From assembly GCF_001180265.1 (NCBI RefSeq), contig NZ_CVSW01000032.1, positions 248,001-312,000 of the forward strand: a DNA stretch of 64,000 bases. The letters run 5' to 3'. A program made the translations under genes and the position numbers. Source of the stretch: Prochlorococcus marinus (GTDB lineage Bacteria > Cyanobacteriota > Cyanobacteriia > PCC-6307 > Cyanobiaceae). The notes under the pieces were generated by a model, which ran no database searches, was not told the DNA's origin, and was given only the letters and a program-made list of their open reading frames with translations. The number at the start of each line of letters is the position of its first letter. Position 1 is the stretch's first letter. Shown piece after piece: positions 17,194-27,366 of the stretch.

Positions 17194-17940
17194 ATGGCTC
17201 TATCTAGTCAAACTAAAGAAACAATTCTTGTCGCAGATGACGAGGCAAGTATCAGAAGAATTCTGGAGACGCGCCTCTCCATGATTGGCTACAAAGTCGT
17301 AACTGCAAGTGATGGTAAAGAAGCACTAAAGTTATTTAAAGATTATGAGCCTGATTTAGTCGTACTTGACGTTATGATGCCAAAGTTAGATGGCTATGGA
17401 GTGTGTCAAGAATTAAGGAAAGATTCTGATGTTCCAATTGTTATGTTAACTGCATTAGGAGATGTCGCAGACAGGATAACAGGTTTAGAATTAGGGGCTG
17501 ATGATTATGTTGTGAAACCATTTAGTCCTAAGGAATTAGAAGCTAGAATTAGATGCGTTCTAAGAAGAATCGATAAAGAACAAATTCCTGGAATGCCTAA
17601 TTCAGGATTAATTTTGGTTACTGATATAAAAATTGATACAAATCGAAGACAAGTTTTTAAAAGCGATGAGAGAATAAGATTGACTGGTATGGAATTTAGT
17701 CTTTTAGAGCTTTTGGTAAGCAGGTCAGGCGAGCCATTTAGTAGAGGAGAAATTTTGAAGGAAGTTTGGGGATATACACCTGAGAGACATGTAGATACAA
17801 GAGTAGTCGACGTTCATATATCGAGATTAAGATCAAAACTGGAGGCTGATCCAGCAAATCCTGAATTGATATTAACAGCAAGGGGCACAGGATATCTTTT
17901 TCAAAGGATTGTAGATATTGCACCTTTTGACGGTAAATAA
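17194..17940 (+). CDS. rpaB: OmpR-type response regulator RpaB (Ycf27)
   Basis: RpaB is the essential high-light/redox response regulator of cyanobacteria, paired with the NblS (Hik33) kinase and binding HLR1 sites ahead of photosystem and hli genes. The 248-residue product has receiver residues D15-D16, phospho-acceptor D59 in VVLDVMMPKLDG, T-A-L and K in VVKPFSP, then a winged helix with MEFSLLELLVSRSGEPFSR and DTRVVDVHISRLRSKLE. It matches Ycf27 rather than RpaA through its C-terminal ARGTGYLFQRI. It heads a tight run into plsX, whose ATG follows its stop codon directly. Confidence 0.95.
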   Translation: MALSSQTKETILVADDEASIRRILETRLSMIGYKVVTASDGKEALKLFKDYEPDLVVLDVMMPKLDGYGVCQELRKDSDVPIVMLTALGDVADRITGLELGADDYVVKPFSPKELEARIRCVLRRIDKEQIPGMPNSGLILVTDIKIDTNRRQVFKSDERIRLTGMEFSLLELLVSRSGEPFSRGEILKEVWGYTPERHVDTRVVDVHISRLRSKLEADPANPELILTARGTGYLFQRIVDIAPFDGK

Positions 17941-19359
17941 ATGGGCAAAGAAAGTGTACAAAAAATTAATAAGCCCAGAGCTATCAGAAGATTAGTGATT
18001 TGGTACAAAAGAAACTCTGCTGTAACTTCAATAGTAGATACTGCTGCTAGTTCTGCGGTAACGGCTAGCAATGTGGCTGGTAATGTAGTTTCTGGTGCTG
18101 GTTCTGTTGTGAGCACAGCTAGTAATGTTGCGAGTAATGTTGCAGGTAATGTTGCAGGTAATGTAGTTTCAAGTGCTGAATCTGTTGTGAATACTGCCAG
18201 CAGTGTTGTCTCAAGTGCTAGTTTAATAGCTAAAAATACATTACAGCCATTAGTCTTTGACCCGTTAAAAAGATTACAAAATAATGATAATGTTTTAGAT
18301 AGGGTAGAGGATTCTCAATCTAAAAGAATTTGGATAGCAGTTGATGGGATGGGTGGAGATTATGCTCCTGGTCCAATTCTTGAGGGGTGCCTCGAAGCAA
18401 TAAGTAGATTCCCAATAAATATAAAGTTTGTCGGAAAAATTGAAAAAGTTAAAGATGCAGCAGAAAAAATTGGTTTAGCAGAATTATTAGAAAATGAAAT
18501 AGAGAATAATCGTCTTGAATTAATTGATAGTGGAGAGCCTATTGGGATGAATGAAGAAGCTACTGCAGTTAGAAAAAGGAAAAATGCAAGTATAAACGTT
18601 GCTATGGATTTAGTCAGAAATAATAAAGCTGAAGCTGTTTACTCAGCGGGTAATTCAGGTGCCATGATGGCTTCTGCGATATTTAGAATTGGGAGATTGA
18701 AAGGCATTGACAGACCAGCTATAGGAGCATTATTTCCAACAAGGGATCAAACTCGCCCGGTATTAGTTTTAGATGTCGGTGCAAATACTGATTGTAAGCC
18801 ATCTTATCTGCATCAATTTGCTCTCCTAGGTAATATTTACGCAAAAGATGTCTTGCAAGTCAAAAAACCAAGAATTGGCCTTTTAAATATCGGAGAAGAA
18901 GAATGTAAAGGTAATGATTTATCCCTAAAAACATTTGAATTATTATCTTCTGAAAAAAGTTTTGATTTTGGAGGTAATTGTGAAGGCCGAGATGTATTAT
19001 CAGGTAGTTTCGATGTAGTAGTCTGTGATGGATTTACTGGAAATATATTATTGAAATTTCTTGAATCTGTTGGAGGAGTTTTATTAGATATTTTGAGATC
19101 TGAGCTGCCACGCGGAAGGCGGGGAAAAGTTGGTTCTGCTTTTTTAAAAAGTAATCTACTCAGAATCAAGAAAAGGTTAGATCATGCAGAACATGGAGGC
19201 GCTTTATTACTTGGGGTGAATGGTATTTGCGTTATTGGCCATGGAAGTAGCAAATCTTTATCAGTAGTTAGCGCTCTTCGCTTGGCTCACTCCGCAGTGA
19301 ATCATGGCGTTATGGACAATTTAAATCAACTGCAAAAGCTTAAAGTTTTAAATTCATAA
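17941..19359 (+). CDS. plsX: Phosphate acyltransferase PlsX with repeat-built N-terminal extension
   Basis: PlsX converts acyl-ACP and phosphate to acyl-phosphate, the acyl donor for the first step of phospholipid synthesis, at the membrane surface. The catalytic part starts near residue 130 with WIAVDGMGGDYAPGP and includes YSAGNSGAMMASA, LDVGANTDCKP and VVVCDGFTGNILLKF. At 472 residues it is well over the common 330-350: the first ~130 residues form a cationic segment (PRAIRRLVIWYKRN) and then about 65 residues of Ala/Ser/Val/Asn/Gly in repeats with hydrophobic residues every 3-4 positions. The ATG directly follows the rpaB stop, so the extension is not an annotation error in frame. First of a lipid-synthesis run. 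Confidence 0.93.
   Translation: MGKESVQKINKPRAIRRLVIWYKRNSAVTSIVDTAASSAVTASNVAGNVVSGAGSVVSTASNVASNVAGNVAGNVVSSAESVVNTASSVVSSASLIAKNTLQPLVFDPLKRLQNNDNVLDRVEDSQSKRIWIAVDGMGGDYAPGPILEGCLEAISRFPINIKFVGKIEKVKDAAEKIGLAELLENEIENNRLELIDSGEPIGMNEEATAVRKRKNASINVAMDLVRNNKAEAVYSAGNSGAMMASAIFRIGRLKGIDRPAIGALFPTRDQTRPVLVLDVGANTDCKPSYLHQFALLGNIYAKDVLQVKKPRIGLLNIGEEECKGNDLSLKTFELLSSEKSFDFGGNCEGRDVLSGSFDVVVCDGFTGNILLKFLESVGGVLLDILRSELPRGRRGKVGSAFLKSNLLRIKKRLDHAEHGGALLLGVNGICVIGHGSSKSLSVVSALRLAHSAVNHGVMDNLNQLQKLKVLNS
18079..18208 (+). repeat. Imperfect tandem repeat inside plsX
   Basis: Two ~52-base blocks beginning GGTAATGTAGTTTC start at 18079 and 18157, offset by 78 bases (26 codons). Between them lie four 12-base units of the type AGTAATGTTGCA at 18121-18168. 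All period lengths are multiples of three, so changes in copy number would keep the reading frame. Confidence 0.85.
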
Positions 19360-19368
19360 AACATATTG

Positions 19369-19388
19369 AGTCAAATTTATGTTTGACT
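19369..19388 (+). other. Short hairpin between plsX and fabH
   Basis: AGTCAAA and TTTGACT pair perfectly over seven positions with a TTTATG loop. No T run follows, so it is unlikely to stop transcription; it may mark an RNA processing or stability element. The reading as a chance palindrome stands. Confidence 0.25.
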
Positions 19389-19412
19389 AATATAAGTAAT
19401 TAAAAAACTCTT

Positions 19413-20420
19413 TTGGAAGGAATAAATTTTAATCAGATTGGAGTATCATTCAAGGGAAGTGGAAGTTATGTACCTGATCAAATTCTAACCAATCAAAAAA
19501 TTAGTCAAAAAGTTGATACGAGCAATGAATGGATAAAATCTAGAACCGGTATTTCTGAGAGAAGAATTTCTAGCTTAGGAGATAATGTTACTGAGATGGG
19601 TTATCAAGCGGCTCTAACCGCTATAGAAATGGCTAATTGGGATATTAAAACGGTTGATTTAATCGTTTTAGCTACTTCTACTCCGCATGATTTATTTGGA
19701 TCAGCGCCATCCATTCAAGCTAAATTAGGGGCAGCTAATGCTGTTTCTTTCGATTTAACCGCAGCATGTAGTGGGTTCTTATTTGCCTTAATTACAGCCT
19801 CGCAATTTTTAAAAGGGGGTAGTTTTAAAAGGGCTATTGTTATAGGAGCAGATCAACTATCAAGCTTTGTTGATTGGAATGATAGAAGAAGTTGTATTCT
19901 CTTTGGAGATGGTGCAGGAGCATTAGCAATTGAAGCCAATAATGAATTTGATAATTTAATTGGTTTTGATATGAGAACTGATGGAGAAAGGGGTTCTTTT
20001 CTTAATCTTCCATCAAAAAATAATAAGGATTCAATAATTGATAACATTGATTTTTTGAGTGGAGCTTTTTCTTCAATCCAGATGAATGGTCAGGAAGTGT
20101 ATAAATTTGCAGTTAGAGAAGTTCCGATAATTCTTGAAAATTTGTTTAAAAAAAAGAACTATACTTCCGATGAAGTTGATTGGCTTGTATTGCATCAAGC
20201 TAATCAAAGGATATTGGATTCTGTAGGAGACAGGTTAAAAATTCCTAGAGAAAAAATTCTTAGCAATTTAGAAAAGTATGGTAATACTTCAGCAGCAACA
20301 ATCCCACTAGTGATGGATGAGGCTATTAGAAATAATATAATTAAACAAAATGATATTATTGCCACAAGTGGTTTTGGTGCAGGGTTAAGTTGGGGTGCAG
20401 CCCTCATAAAATGGGGTTAA
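19413..20420 (+). CDS. fabH: Beta-ketoacyl-ACP synthase III
   Basis: FabH starts type II fatty-acid synthesis by condensing acetyl-CoA with malonyl-ACP. The 335-residue protein has the Cys-His-Asn triad: C in LTAACSGFLFAL (about 118), H in WLVLHQANQRI (about 262) and N in KYGNTSAATIP (about 292). The N-terminal GSGSYVPDQILTN and DTSNEWIKSRTGI are family blocks. TTG 19413 is the best start: it gives a normal length and no ATG precedes the conserved G-S-G-S-Y. It lies 53 bases after plsX and 13 before fabD. Confidence 0.96.
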   Translation: MEGINFNQIGVSFKGSGSYVPDQILTNQKISQKVDTSNEWIKSRTGISERRISSLGDNVTEMGYQAALTAIEMANWDIKTVDLIVLATSTPHDLFGSAPSIQAKLGAANAVSFDLTAACSGFLFALITASQFLKGGSFKRAIVIGADQLSSFVDWNDRRSCILFGDGAGALAIEANNEFDNLIGFDMRTDGERGSFLNLPSKNNKDSIIDNIDFLSGAFSSIQMNGQEVYKFAVREVPIILENLFKKKNYTSDEVDWLVLHQANQRILDSVGDRLKIPREKILSNLEKYGNTSAATIPLVMDEAIRNNIIKQNDIIATSGFGAGLSWGAALIKWG

Positions 20421-20433
20421 AAAAAGGAGCATT

Positions 20434-21330
20434 ATGACAATTGCATGGGTATTCCCTGGACAGGGTTCGCAAAAAATTGGAATGGCAAAACAAATTGAAA
20501 ATTTGCCCAACACAAAAGAGAGGTTTAGTTATGCATCTGAGATATTTGAGAGGAATTTATTTGAAATTTGTGAGTTAGATACTGAACCAACAAATCCTCT
20601 TATTGATTTAAATAATACGAGGAATACACAAATTTGTCTTTTTTTAGTTGAATCAATTTTATTAGATGCATTAAAGGAAAATGGATTTAAACCAACTTAT
20701 GTTGCCGGGCATAGTCTTGGAGAAATCACTGCACTATATTGTGCGGATGTTTTTTCATTCGAAGATTGTGTTTCTCTTATAAAAGAAAGGTCTGAATTAA
20801 TGGTAAATGCTGGGAAAGGATCTATGGCAGCAGTAATAGGTTTTGATAGAAATCAACTTGATTTATTAGTCCAAAAAATTGATGATATTGTAATTGCTAA
20901 TGATAATAGCTCTTCTCAGGTTGTTTTATCAGGATCTACTGAAGCATTAGATAATTTATCGAGAGAAATTTCTTGTAAAAGATTCTTGAAATTGCCTGTT
21001 TCAGGCGCATTTCATTCACCATTTATGAATGAACCTTCATTAAAATTTTCTAAGTATTTAAAACAGATTAAATTTAACAGTCCTTCAATTCCAGTCATAA
21101 GCAATTATGAACCTTCATTCTGTAGTGATTCAAACGAGCTTAAAATTAGATTAGAAAAGCAAATGTGCAATGGAGTAAGGTGGCGAGAAACTATGGATTT
21201 AATGGCAAAAGATAGTGATCTTCATATTGTTGAAATTGGCCCTTCTAATGTACTAAGCGGTTTAGTCAAAAGACATCTTAAAAATGTAAAAATTTCTCAA
21301 GTTTCATCTTCTGATCAAATATCTTATTAA
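20434..21330 (+). CDS. fabD: Malonyl-CoA-ACP transacylase
   Basis: FabD moves malonyl groups from CoA to acyl carrier protein, feeding the elongation cycle. The 298-residue product has the N-terminal WVFPGQGSQKIGM, the nucleophile serine in AGHSLGEITAL (about residue 92), the conserved R of KERSELM and the H in GAFHSPFM (about 200). A strong ribosome-binding site AGGAG at 20425-20429 precedes ATG 20434. It follows fabH after 13 bases and leads into plsC after 5, so it is inside the lipid operon. Confidence 0.96.
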   Translation: MTIAWVFPGQGSQKIGMAKQIENLPNTKERFSYASEIFERNLFEICELDTEPTNPLIDLNNTRNTQICLFLVESILLDALKENGFKPTYVAGHSLGEITALYCADVFSFEDCVSLIKERSELMVNAGKGSMAAVIGFDRNQLDLLVQKIDDIVIANDNSSSQVVLSGSTEALDNLSREISCKRFLKLPVSGAFHSPFMNEPSLKFSKYLKQIKFNSPSIPVISNYEPSFCSDSNELKIRLEKQMCNGVRWRETMDLMAKDSDLHIVEIGPSNVLSGLVKRHLKNVKISQVSSSDQISY

Positions 21331-21335
21331 TTTAT

Positions 21336-21956
21336 ATGAAAAATCATATTATTCAAAAATTAATCTATGAATTAGTTAGCAAACTTTTTGTATTTCCTAT
21401 TTATAAATTTGTATTTAAAGGTCATTTAATAGGTAGAGAGAATATTCCTCGAACAGATTCTTTTATCATGGTTTCTAATCATGGTTCATTACTTGACCCT
21501 CCTTTGTTAGGTCATGCTCTTGGACATAATATATCTTTTATGGCCAAGGCAGAGCTTTTTAAAATTCCTTTTCTTGGATTTATTATCAAGGCTTGTGGAG
21601 CTTATCCTGTAAAAAGAGGAATTGCTGATAAAAATACAATTAAAATAGCATGTAAAAAATTATCAAATGATAATTCTATTGGAATTTTTATTGATGGTAC
21701 TCGTCAAAAAAATGGTCGAGTGAATAAGCCCAAACAAGGGGCAGCATTACTATCTTTTAAAAATCAGAAATTATTATTACCGGTTGCAATAGTTAATTCA
21801 CATAGACTAATAAGATTTAAATTCTGTATCCCTTTATTTTCAAAAATAGTTATTAAAGTAGGAAAACCTGTTCAACCTCCACAAAGTTCATCAAGAGATG
21901 ATCTGCATTATGTAACAATGCTTCTTCAAGATAAAATTAATAATTTGATTGGATGA
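21336..21956 (+). CDS. plsC: 1-acyl-sn-glycerol-3-phosphate acyltransferase
   Basis: PlsC adds the second acyl chain to lysophosphatidic acid to make phosphatidic acid, the precursor of membrane lipids including thylakoid galactolipids. The 206-residue protein has the acyltransferase H-x4-D motif in SNHGSLLDPPLLG (about residue 49), AKAELFKIPFLGFI, and the third motif FIDGTRQKNG with the variant D-G-T-R in place of the usual E-G-T-R. A hydrophobic N-terminus would hold it on the membrane. It ends the rpaB-plsX-fabH-fabD-plsC run and converges on tsaB. Confidence 0.92.
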   Translation: MKNHIIQKLIYELVSKLFVFPIYKFVFKGHLIGRENIPRTDSFIMVSNHGSLLDPPLLGHALGHNISFMAKAELFKIPFLGFIIKACGAYPVKRGIADKNTIKIACKKLSNDNSIGIFIDGTRQKNGRVNKPKQGAALLSFKNQKLLLPVAIVNSHRLIRFKFCIPLFSKIVIKVGKPVQPPQSSSRDDLHYVTMLLQDKINNLIG

Positions 21957-21960
21957 ACAT

Positions 21961-22614
21961 TTAGTTAATTGGAGAAATAGGGTAAAGAGGCAAAACTTTT
22001 TTCCAAGAATCCACATTTGAATTTAATAAATTTTTATTTGATAAATTTAATAGTTCTTTTAAATCTTCTTTATCGTCATAAATAGCCTCAAAAAAAAGTT
22101 CTTTACTCTCAAGTTCTTTAACAACTTTTGGTAAAACTGTTTCTCGAATGATTAAATCTGAGGGTTTTTTTTCGTTAAGACAAATTTCATATTTACCTGC
22201 AATAAAACCCTTTCGTTTCAATTTTTTGTAAATCCAGAATGATTTTCTGTTTGCAAAGATGTTATTTTTAGATGCAATTCTTTTTGCCATTATTTCAAAT
22301 GAACTAAAACTGTCTAGAGGACAATTTATTTGTTGTGAGATAGTTCTTGCTAAAACCACAATAAGTCGTGAAGCATTAAAATTTGCAGGCCCTATGCTGA
22401 CAGATAACTTATTTATTTTTTGTAAATTTTCTTTGGAAATGAATTTGTTAAGATCATTAATTAAGTTGTTGCAAAGGTCATTATCAAATTTTTTGATGAA
22501 AAATGCATCAGATTCAAGGTTATCGTTTTTTCTATGCCCAAAGCAAAAAGAATTGTCTGTGCTATGGATCACTAATGTAGGGTAATTTTCTCTTTGCTGG
22601 AGTTTATTTGTCAT
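21961..22614 (-). CDS. tsaB: TsaB-like tRNA threonylcarbamoyladenosine protein
   Basis: A 217-residue protein of the YeaZ/TsaB family, the non-catalytic ASKHA partner of TsaD in making t6A at position 37 of ANN-decoding tRNAs. LVIHSTDNSFCFG replaces the usual I-D-T-S start, and LSVSIGPANFNASRLIVVLA matches the G-P-G-S-F-T-G-x-R-x-G block only loosely. Divergence is typical of cyanobacterial TsaB. It is 9 bases downstream of ycf34 on the same strand. Call by overall layout; less certain than the enzymes around it. Confidence 0.72.
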   Translation of the reverse strand: MTNKLQQRENYPTLVIHSTDNSFCFGHRKNDNLESDAFFIKKFDNDLCNNLINDLNKFISKENLQKINKLSVSIGPANFNASRLIVVLARTISQQINCPLDSFSSFEIMAKRIASKNNIFANRKSFWIYKKLKRKGFIAGKYEICLNEKKPSDLIIRETVLPKVVKELESKELFFEAIYDDKEDLKELLNLSNKNLLNSNVDSWKKVLPLYPISPIN

Positions 22615-22623
22615 CTATTACCT

Positions 22624-22875
22624 TTAAACAGGTAATTCAATACCTGGATTACACTTAGACCATTTACCAAATTCATTTTCAAAACTTTCACAAGATTGAA
22701 CATCCCAATCAGTTTTATAATCACCATTATTATCTTTAACTATATTGACATGAATGAAAGGTTTTGTTGCTTTAAAATCAGGTAGATCACAAATATGATC
22801 AACACCATGATTATTCTCAACATCATGATATGTGATACATCTATCAACCCATTTACAGTTGATGCAAATGCACAT
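22624..22875 (-). CDS. ycf34: Ycf34 family Fe-S protein
   Basis: An 83-residue protein conserved in cyanobacteria and red-lineage plastids. It has CICINCKWVDRCITYH at the N-terminus with three closely spaced cysteines, a later H-I-C in HGVDHICDLP, and another C in QSCESFENEFGKW. In Synechocystis the homologue binds an Fe-S cluster and affects the amount of photosynthetic electron transport components. The pattern of conserved cysteines is intact here. It is divergent from the CCA-type gene by 14 bases, so their promoters must overlap or lie inside genes, and precedes tsaB. Confidence 0.9.
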   Translation of the reverse strand: MCICINCKWVDRCITYHDVENNHGVDHICDLPDFKATKPFIHVNIVKDNNGDYKTDWDVQSCESFENEFGKWSKCNPGIELPV

Positions 22876-22889
22876 AATAAAAAAATTAA

Positions 22890-24107
22890 ATGAAAAAAAG
22901 GTTTCTCACAAATCATACACTAATAATTAAGGAATTAGAAACAAGTATAAAATTTCATAATTTGAATTTTATACTAGGTTTTTTACCTAAAGGATCATAT
23001 TTGGTTGGTGGTTACATAAGAAATATTATTTTGGGAAGAGAACCTGAAAAGATAGATGTCGATATTGTGGTACCTTTAAATGCAATTGACATTGGGAAAA
23101 AGATTGCAGATCATGTTGGATCAAAATTTTTAATTTTAGATGAAAAAAGAGAAGTAGTAAGAATTTTTCTTAATCGTATTGATATTGATATTGCTAATCA
23201 GGTTTCATCGACGATAGAAGGAGATTTGTATTCTAGAGACTTTTCTATTAATTCAATTGCTTTTTTATTTGATAAGAAGTCTTTGTTTGATCCATTAAAT
23301 GGTCTGAAAGATTTAGAGAATTCTTTGCTTAGAACTTATTCTGAAAAAAATTTACTAAATGATCCTTTACGAATATTAAGATGTTTTCGATTTGTTTCAG
23401 AATTGAATTTTAAAATTGATCAAAAGTTAATTACTTTTATAAAAAAAAATAAAGAGAAAGTATATCTTGTCGCCAAAGAGAGAATTAATTCTGAAATACA
23501 GAAAATAGTAAATGGAGCAAATGCTCTTGAAGCTGTAATTTTGGTAAAAAAATTTAACATATTTGGTCCTGACAATTTGTATAAAGATTCATTTTTTTTG
23601 GATTTAAAAAAAATTAATTATGCAGAACTTAATCAAAATGAAAAGGAGACTTTTTTACCATTATTTTTTTTAGGTCAAATTTTAGATGAATTCTCTCTTG
23701 CGAAACTTAAATTTAGTAAAGCTGTAATTGCAAAAATTAAGTTATTGAGAAAATGGTACATTCTCTTGCAGAAAAAAAATATTTCTCAGTTAGATGAATT
23801 AGATAGATTTAAATTACATCAAGAATTAGAGATGTTTCTTCCAATTTTTATTTTTTATTTACCTGAAAATTTGCGCTCCAATTGGCTAAAAAGATGGCGC
23901 GACAAGGAGGACAAATTATTTCATCCCACAAATTTACTTAATGGTGAAGAAATTAAAAGAAATTTTAAAATAAAGGACGGACCTATGTTAGGAGAGCTTT
24001 TAAAGTATCTTTCAAAGGAGCTTGCATATAAAAGATTGAATAATTTTGATGAAGCTATTTATAAAGCAAAGCAATGGATTAAACAAAATGCGCCAAAATG
24101 TGATTAA
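22890..24107 (+). CDS. tRNA nucleotidyltransferase / poly(A) polymerase family
   Basis: A 405-residue class II nucleotidyltransferase that either completes tRNA 3' CCA ends or adds poly(A). The catalytic head has YLVGGYIRNIILGREPEK then IDVDIVV (the D-x-D pair, about residues 62-64) and the RRDFSINS-type segment as YSRDFSINSIAF, then FDPLNGLKDLENSLLRTYSE and LRILRCFRFVSEL. The window's tRNA-Asn has no encoded CCA, so such an activity is needed. The C-terminal half is poorly conserved. CCA addition versus A addition cannot be decided from these motifs. Confidence 0.88.
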   Translation: MKKRFLTNHTLIIKELETSIKFHNLNFILGFLPKGSYLVGGYIRNIILGREPEKIDVDIVVPLNAIDIGKKIADHVGSKFLILDEKREVVRIFLNRIDIDIANQVSSTIEGDLYSRDFSINSIAFLFDKKSLFDPLNGLKDLENSLLRTYSEKNLLNDPLRILRCFRFVSELNFKIDQKLITFIKKNKEKVYLVAKERINSEIQKIVNGANALEAVILVKKFNIFGPDNLYKDSFFLDLKKINYAELNQNEKETFLPLFFLGQILDEFSLAKLKFSKAVIAKIKLLRKWYILLQKKNISQLDELDRFKLHQELEMFLPIFIFYLPENLRSNWLKRWRDKEDKLFHPTNLLNGEEIKRNFKIKDGPMLGELLKYLSKELAYKRLNNFDEAIYKAKQWIKQNAPKCD

Positions 24108-24165
24108 ATACACATAGCTTAGTTTTGTTTAAAAGTTCAGACTTCAAAATCATTTTTAAAAATTT

Positions 24166-24585
24166 ATGAGCATTCGCATTTACATTGGCAACTTACCACA
24201 AGGATTTAATCCAAAAGAATTCGATAAGATTTTAAAATCAGTTTCAGATTCAATTAAATTTAAAGCAGTTTTAGATAAAGAAACTAAAGAATGCAGGGGG
24301 TTTGGTTTCGCTACTACAAACAATGAAGAGAATGCTAATTTATTAATCCAAAAATTAAATGGCTTTGAATTTAGTGGTTCCAAATTAAGAGTAGAGCTTT
24401 CAGAGAAAAAGGACTCTGCTTCAAATAAAAGAAATGGCGGAAACTTAAATAAAAATAAAAAAAGGAAAGATTTTAAGAAAATCGTCCATAGTGATGCACC
24501 TAATTTAGAAGCACCTGATCCAAGATGGGCAGGTGAACTGTCAAAACTAAAAGACCTGTTAGCTAATCAGAAAACACCTGCTTAG
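24166..24585 (+). CDS. RRM-type RNA-binding protein
   Basis: A 139-residue single RNA-recognition-motif protein of the cyanobacterial Rbp type. RNP2 is IRIYIGNLP at residues 3-11 and RNP1 is KECRGFGFATT at about 43-53, followed by LNGFEFSGSKLRVELSEKK. The basic tail (NKRNGGNLNKNKKRKDFKK) and a C-terminal ADPRWAGELSKLK-like helix are extensions beyond the usual ~100-residue form. Such proteins bind mRNA and have been linked to cold response and localisation of thylakoid-protein mRNAs. Convergent with crtB, stop codons adjacent. Confidence 0.9.
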   Translation: MSIRIYIGNLPQGFNPKEFDKILKSVSDSIKFKAVLDKETKECRGFGFATTNNEENANLLIQKLNGFEFSGSKLRVELSEKKDSASNKRNGGNLNKNKKRKDFKKIVHSDAPNLEAPDPRWAGELSKLKDLLANQKTPA

Positions 24586-25494
24586 TTACTTTATTCGAGA
24601 AATTAAAAAAGATATAGGAATCTCAAAAGCTTTTACTGAATTTTTTACAAAAGCTCTATTATTAAAGACATCATAGTCTAATCTTTCAATAGAATCTAAT
24701 ATCCCCCTGTAAAGACGTAGAGATGTCCAAACTGGCCATCTTGCATCTGAAGATAACCACTTAATACCGTCTTCGGACTTTTTGAACCAATTCCGAGCCC
24801 TCGTTAATTGAAAGTTCATTAGAGCCTTCCACTGATTATTAATTTCGCCTTTTAAAAGCTCATCTTCAGAATATTTAAATTTTAAAATATCTTCTTGTGG
24901 GAGATAAATTCTTCCTCTTTGTCTATCTTCTCCGACATCCCTCAATATATTTGTTAATTGATTTGCTATTCCTAAAGCTACAGCTGCTTCAGAAGGGTCA
25001 GGCTTCTCACTCCATGGGGCTGTTGTATATGCACTATCAATCCCCATTACATTCTGAGTCATTAAACCAACAGTTCCTGCGACTCTATAACAATAGAGTT
25101 TTAATTCATCAAAATCTTTATATCTAAATTTATTAAGATCCATCCTTTGACCATCTATCATATCCAGATAAGGTTGAATACTTTGTGGATATTTTTCGAT
25201 TGTATCTAATAAAACTGCATCTAATTCCGATTTAATGTTTCCTTTAAAAACATTTTTTGTATTTTCTTCCCATTGATCTAAATTATCTGAAAGCTCGTCT
25301 TGCGATTTAGTTGAAGCTTCTAAGCTATCCATTATTTCATCTGTTCTTCTACACCATACATAAATGGCCCAGATAGCTTTTCTTTTTTCTAATGGCAGTA
25401 GGAGAGTTCCCAAGTAAAAGGTTTTAGCCCATTGTTGGGTTTCTTTTCGGCATATCTCATATGCTTGATCAAGTTGATAAATTGAATTTTTCAA
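24586..25494 (-). CDS. crtB: Phytoene synthase
   Basis: CrtB condenses two geranylgeranyl diphosphates into phytoene, the committed step to carotenoids. The 302-residue protein has both aspartate-rich motifs: RRTDEIMD (about residue 50) and NILRDVGEDRQRGRIYLP (about 188-205), plus YCYRVAGTVGLM. It lies 36 bases after crtP on the same strand and is surely co-transcribed. Together with crtQ at 1.4-2.9 kb it covers the route from GGPP to zeta-carotene and beyond. It is a peripheral membrane enzyme. Confidence 0.97.
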   Translation of the reverse strand: MKNSIYQLDQAYEICRKETQQWAKTFYLGTLLLPLEKRKAIWAIYVWCRRTDEIMDSLEASTKSQDELSDNLDQWEENTKNVFKGNIKSELDAVLLDTIEKYPQSIQPYLDMIDGQRMDLNKFRYKDFDELKLYCYRVAGTVGLMTQNVMGIDSAYTTAPWSEKPDPSEAAVALGIANQLTNILRDVGEDRQRGRIYLPQEDILKFKYSEDELLKGEINNQWKALMNFQLTRARNWFKKSEDGIKWLSSDARWPVWTSLRLYRGILDSIERLDYDVFNNRAFVKNSVKAFEIPISFLISRIK

Positions 25495-25530
25495 AAAGTT
25501 TAGGCTGAATTGAGGAATTTCGAAATGTTA

Positions 25531-26970
<1,440 letters not shown>

Positions 26971-27018
26971 TTAAAGTTAGAACATAATAGTTTTTTTCGT
27001 TGATTATTTTGCAAAATT

Positions 27019-27366
27019 ATGGAAAAAATGCTTTTAAAATCGACCACTCGACACGTAAGAATTTTTACTGCTGAAGTTGTTGATAAAGAACTAAAGTTTC
27101 ATCCCAACAAACTGACACTTGATCTAGATCCTGATAACGAGTTTATTTGGAACGAAGATTCCATCAACAAAATAAATGAGAAATTTTATGAATTAATTAA
27201 TGAGAGGGCAGGTAAAGATTTGGATGATTATGAACTTAGAAAAATCGGATCAGAGATGGAAGGTTTAATCAAATTTTTACTTCAAAATGGCAAAATAAGC
27301 TATAACCCTGATTCTAGAGTAATGAATTATTCAATGGGTTTACCAAAGACAAAAGAAGTACTGTGA
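27019..27366 (+). CDS. ndhM: NAD(P)H-quinone oxidoreductase subunit M
   Basis: NdhM is a hydrophilic subunit of photosynthetic NDH-1, located in the peripheral arm between the ferredoxin-docking face and the membrane. The 115-residue product has the family blocks [44 protein letters not shown] and NYSMGLPKT. No cofactor motif is expected. It overlaps the next gene by 4 bases (GTG within the stop region), indicating coupled translation. Its promoter shares the 90-base gap with crtP. Confidence 0.95.
   Translation: MEKMLLKSTTRHVRIFTAEVVDKELKFHPNKLTLDLDPDNEFIWNEDSINKINEKFYELINERAGKDLDDYELRKIGSEMEGLIKFLLQNGKISYNPDSRVMNYSMGLPKTKEVL

Noticed and set aside
18837..19169. 110-codon minus-strand frame inside plsX
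   Set aside because: Opposite to the conserved catalytic region of PlsX; Pro/Ser-rich artefact.
22259..22585. 108-codon plus-strand frame over tsaB
   Set aside because: Antisense to a gene with family motifs, no ribosome-binding site or domain.
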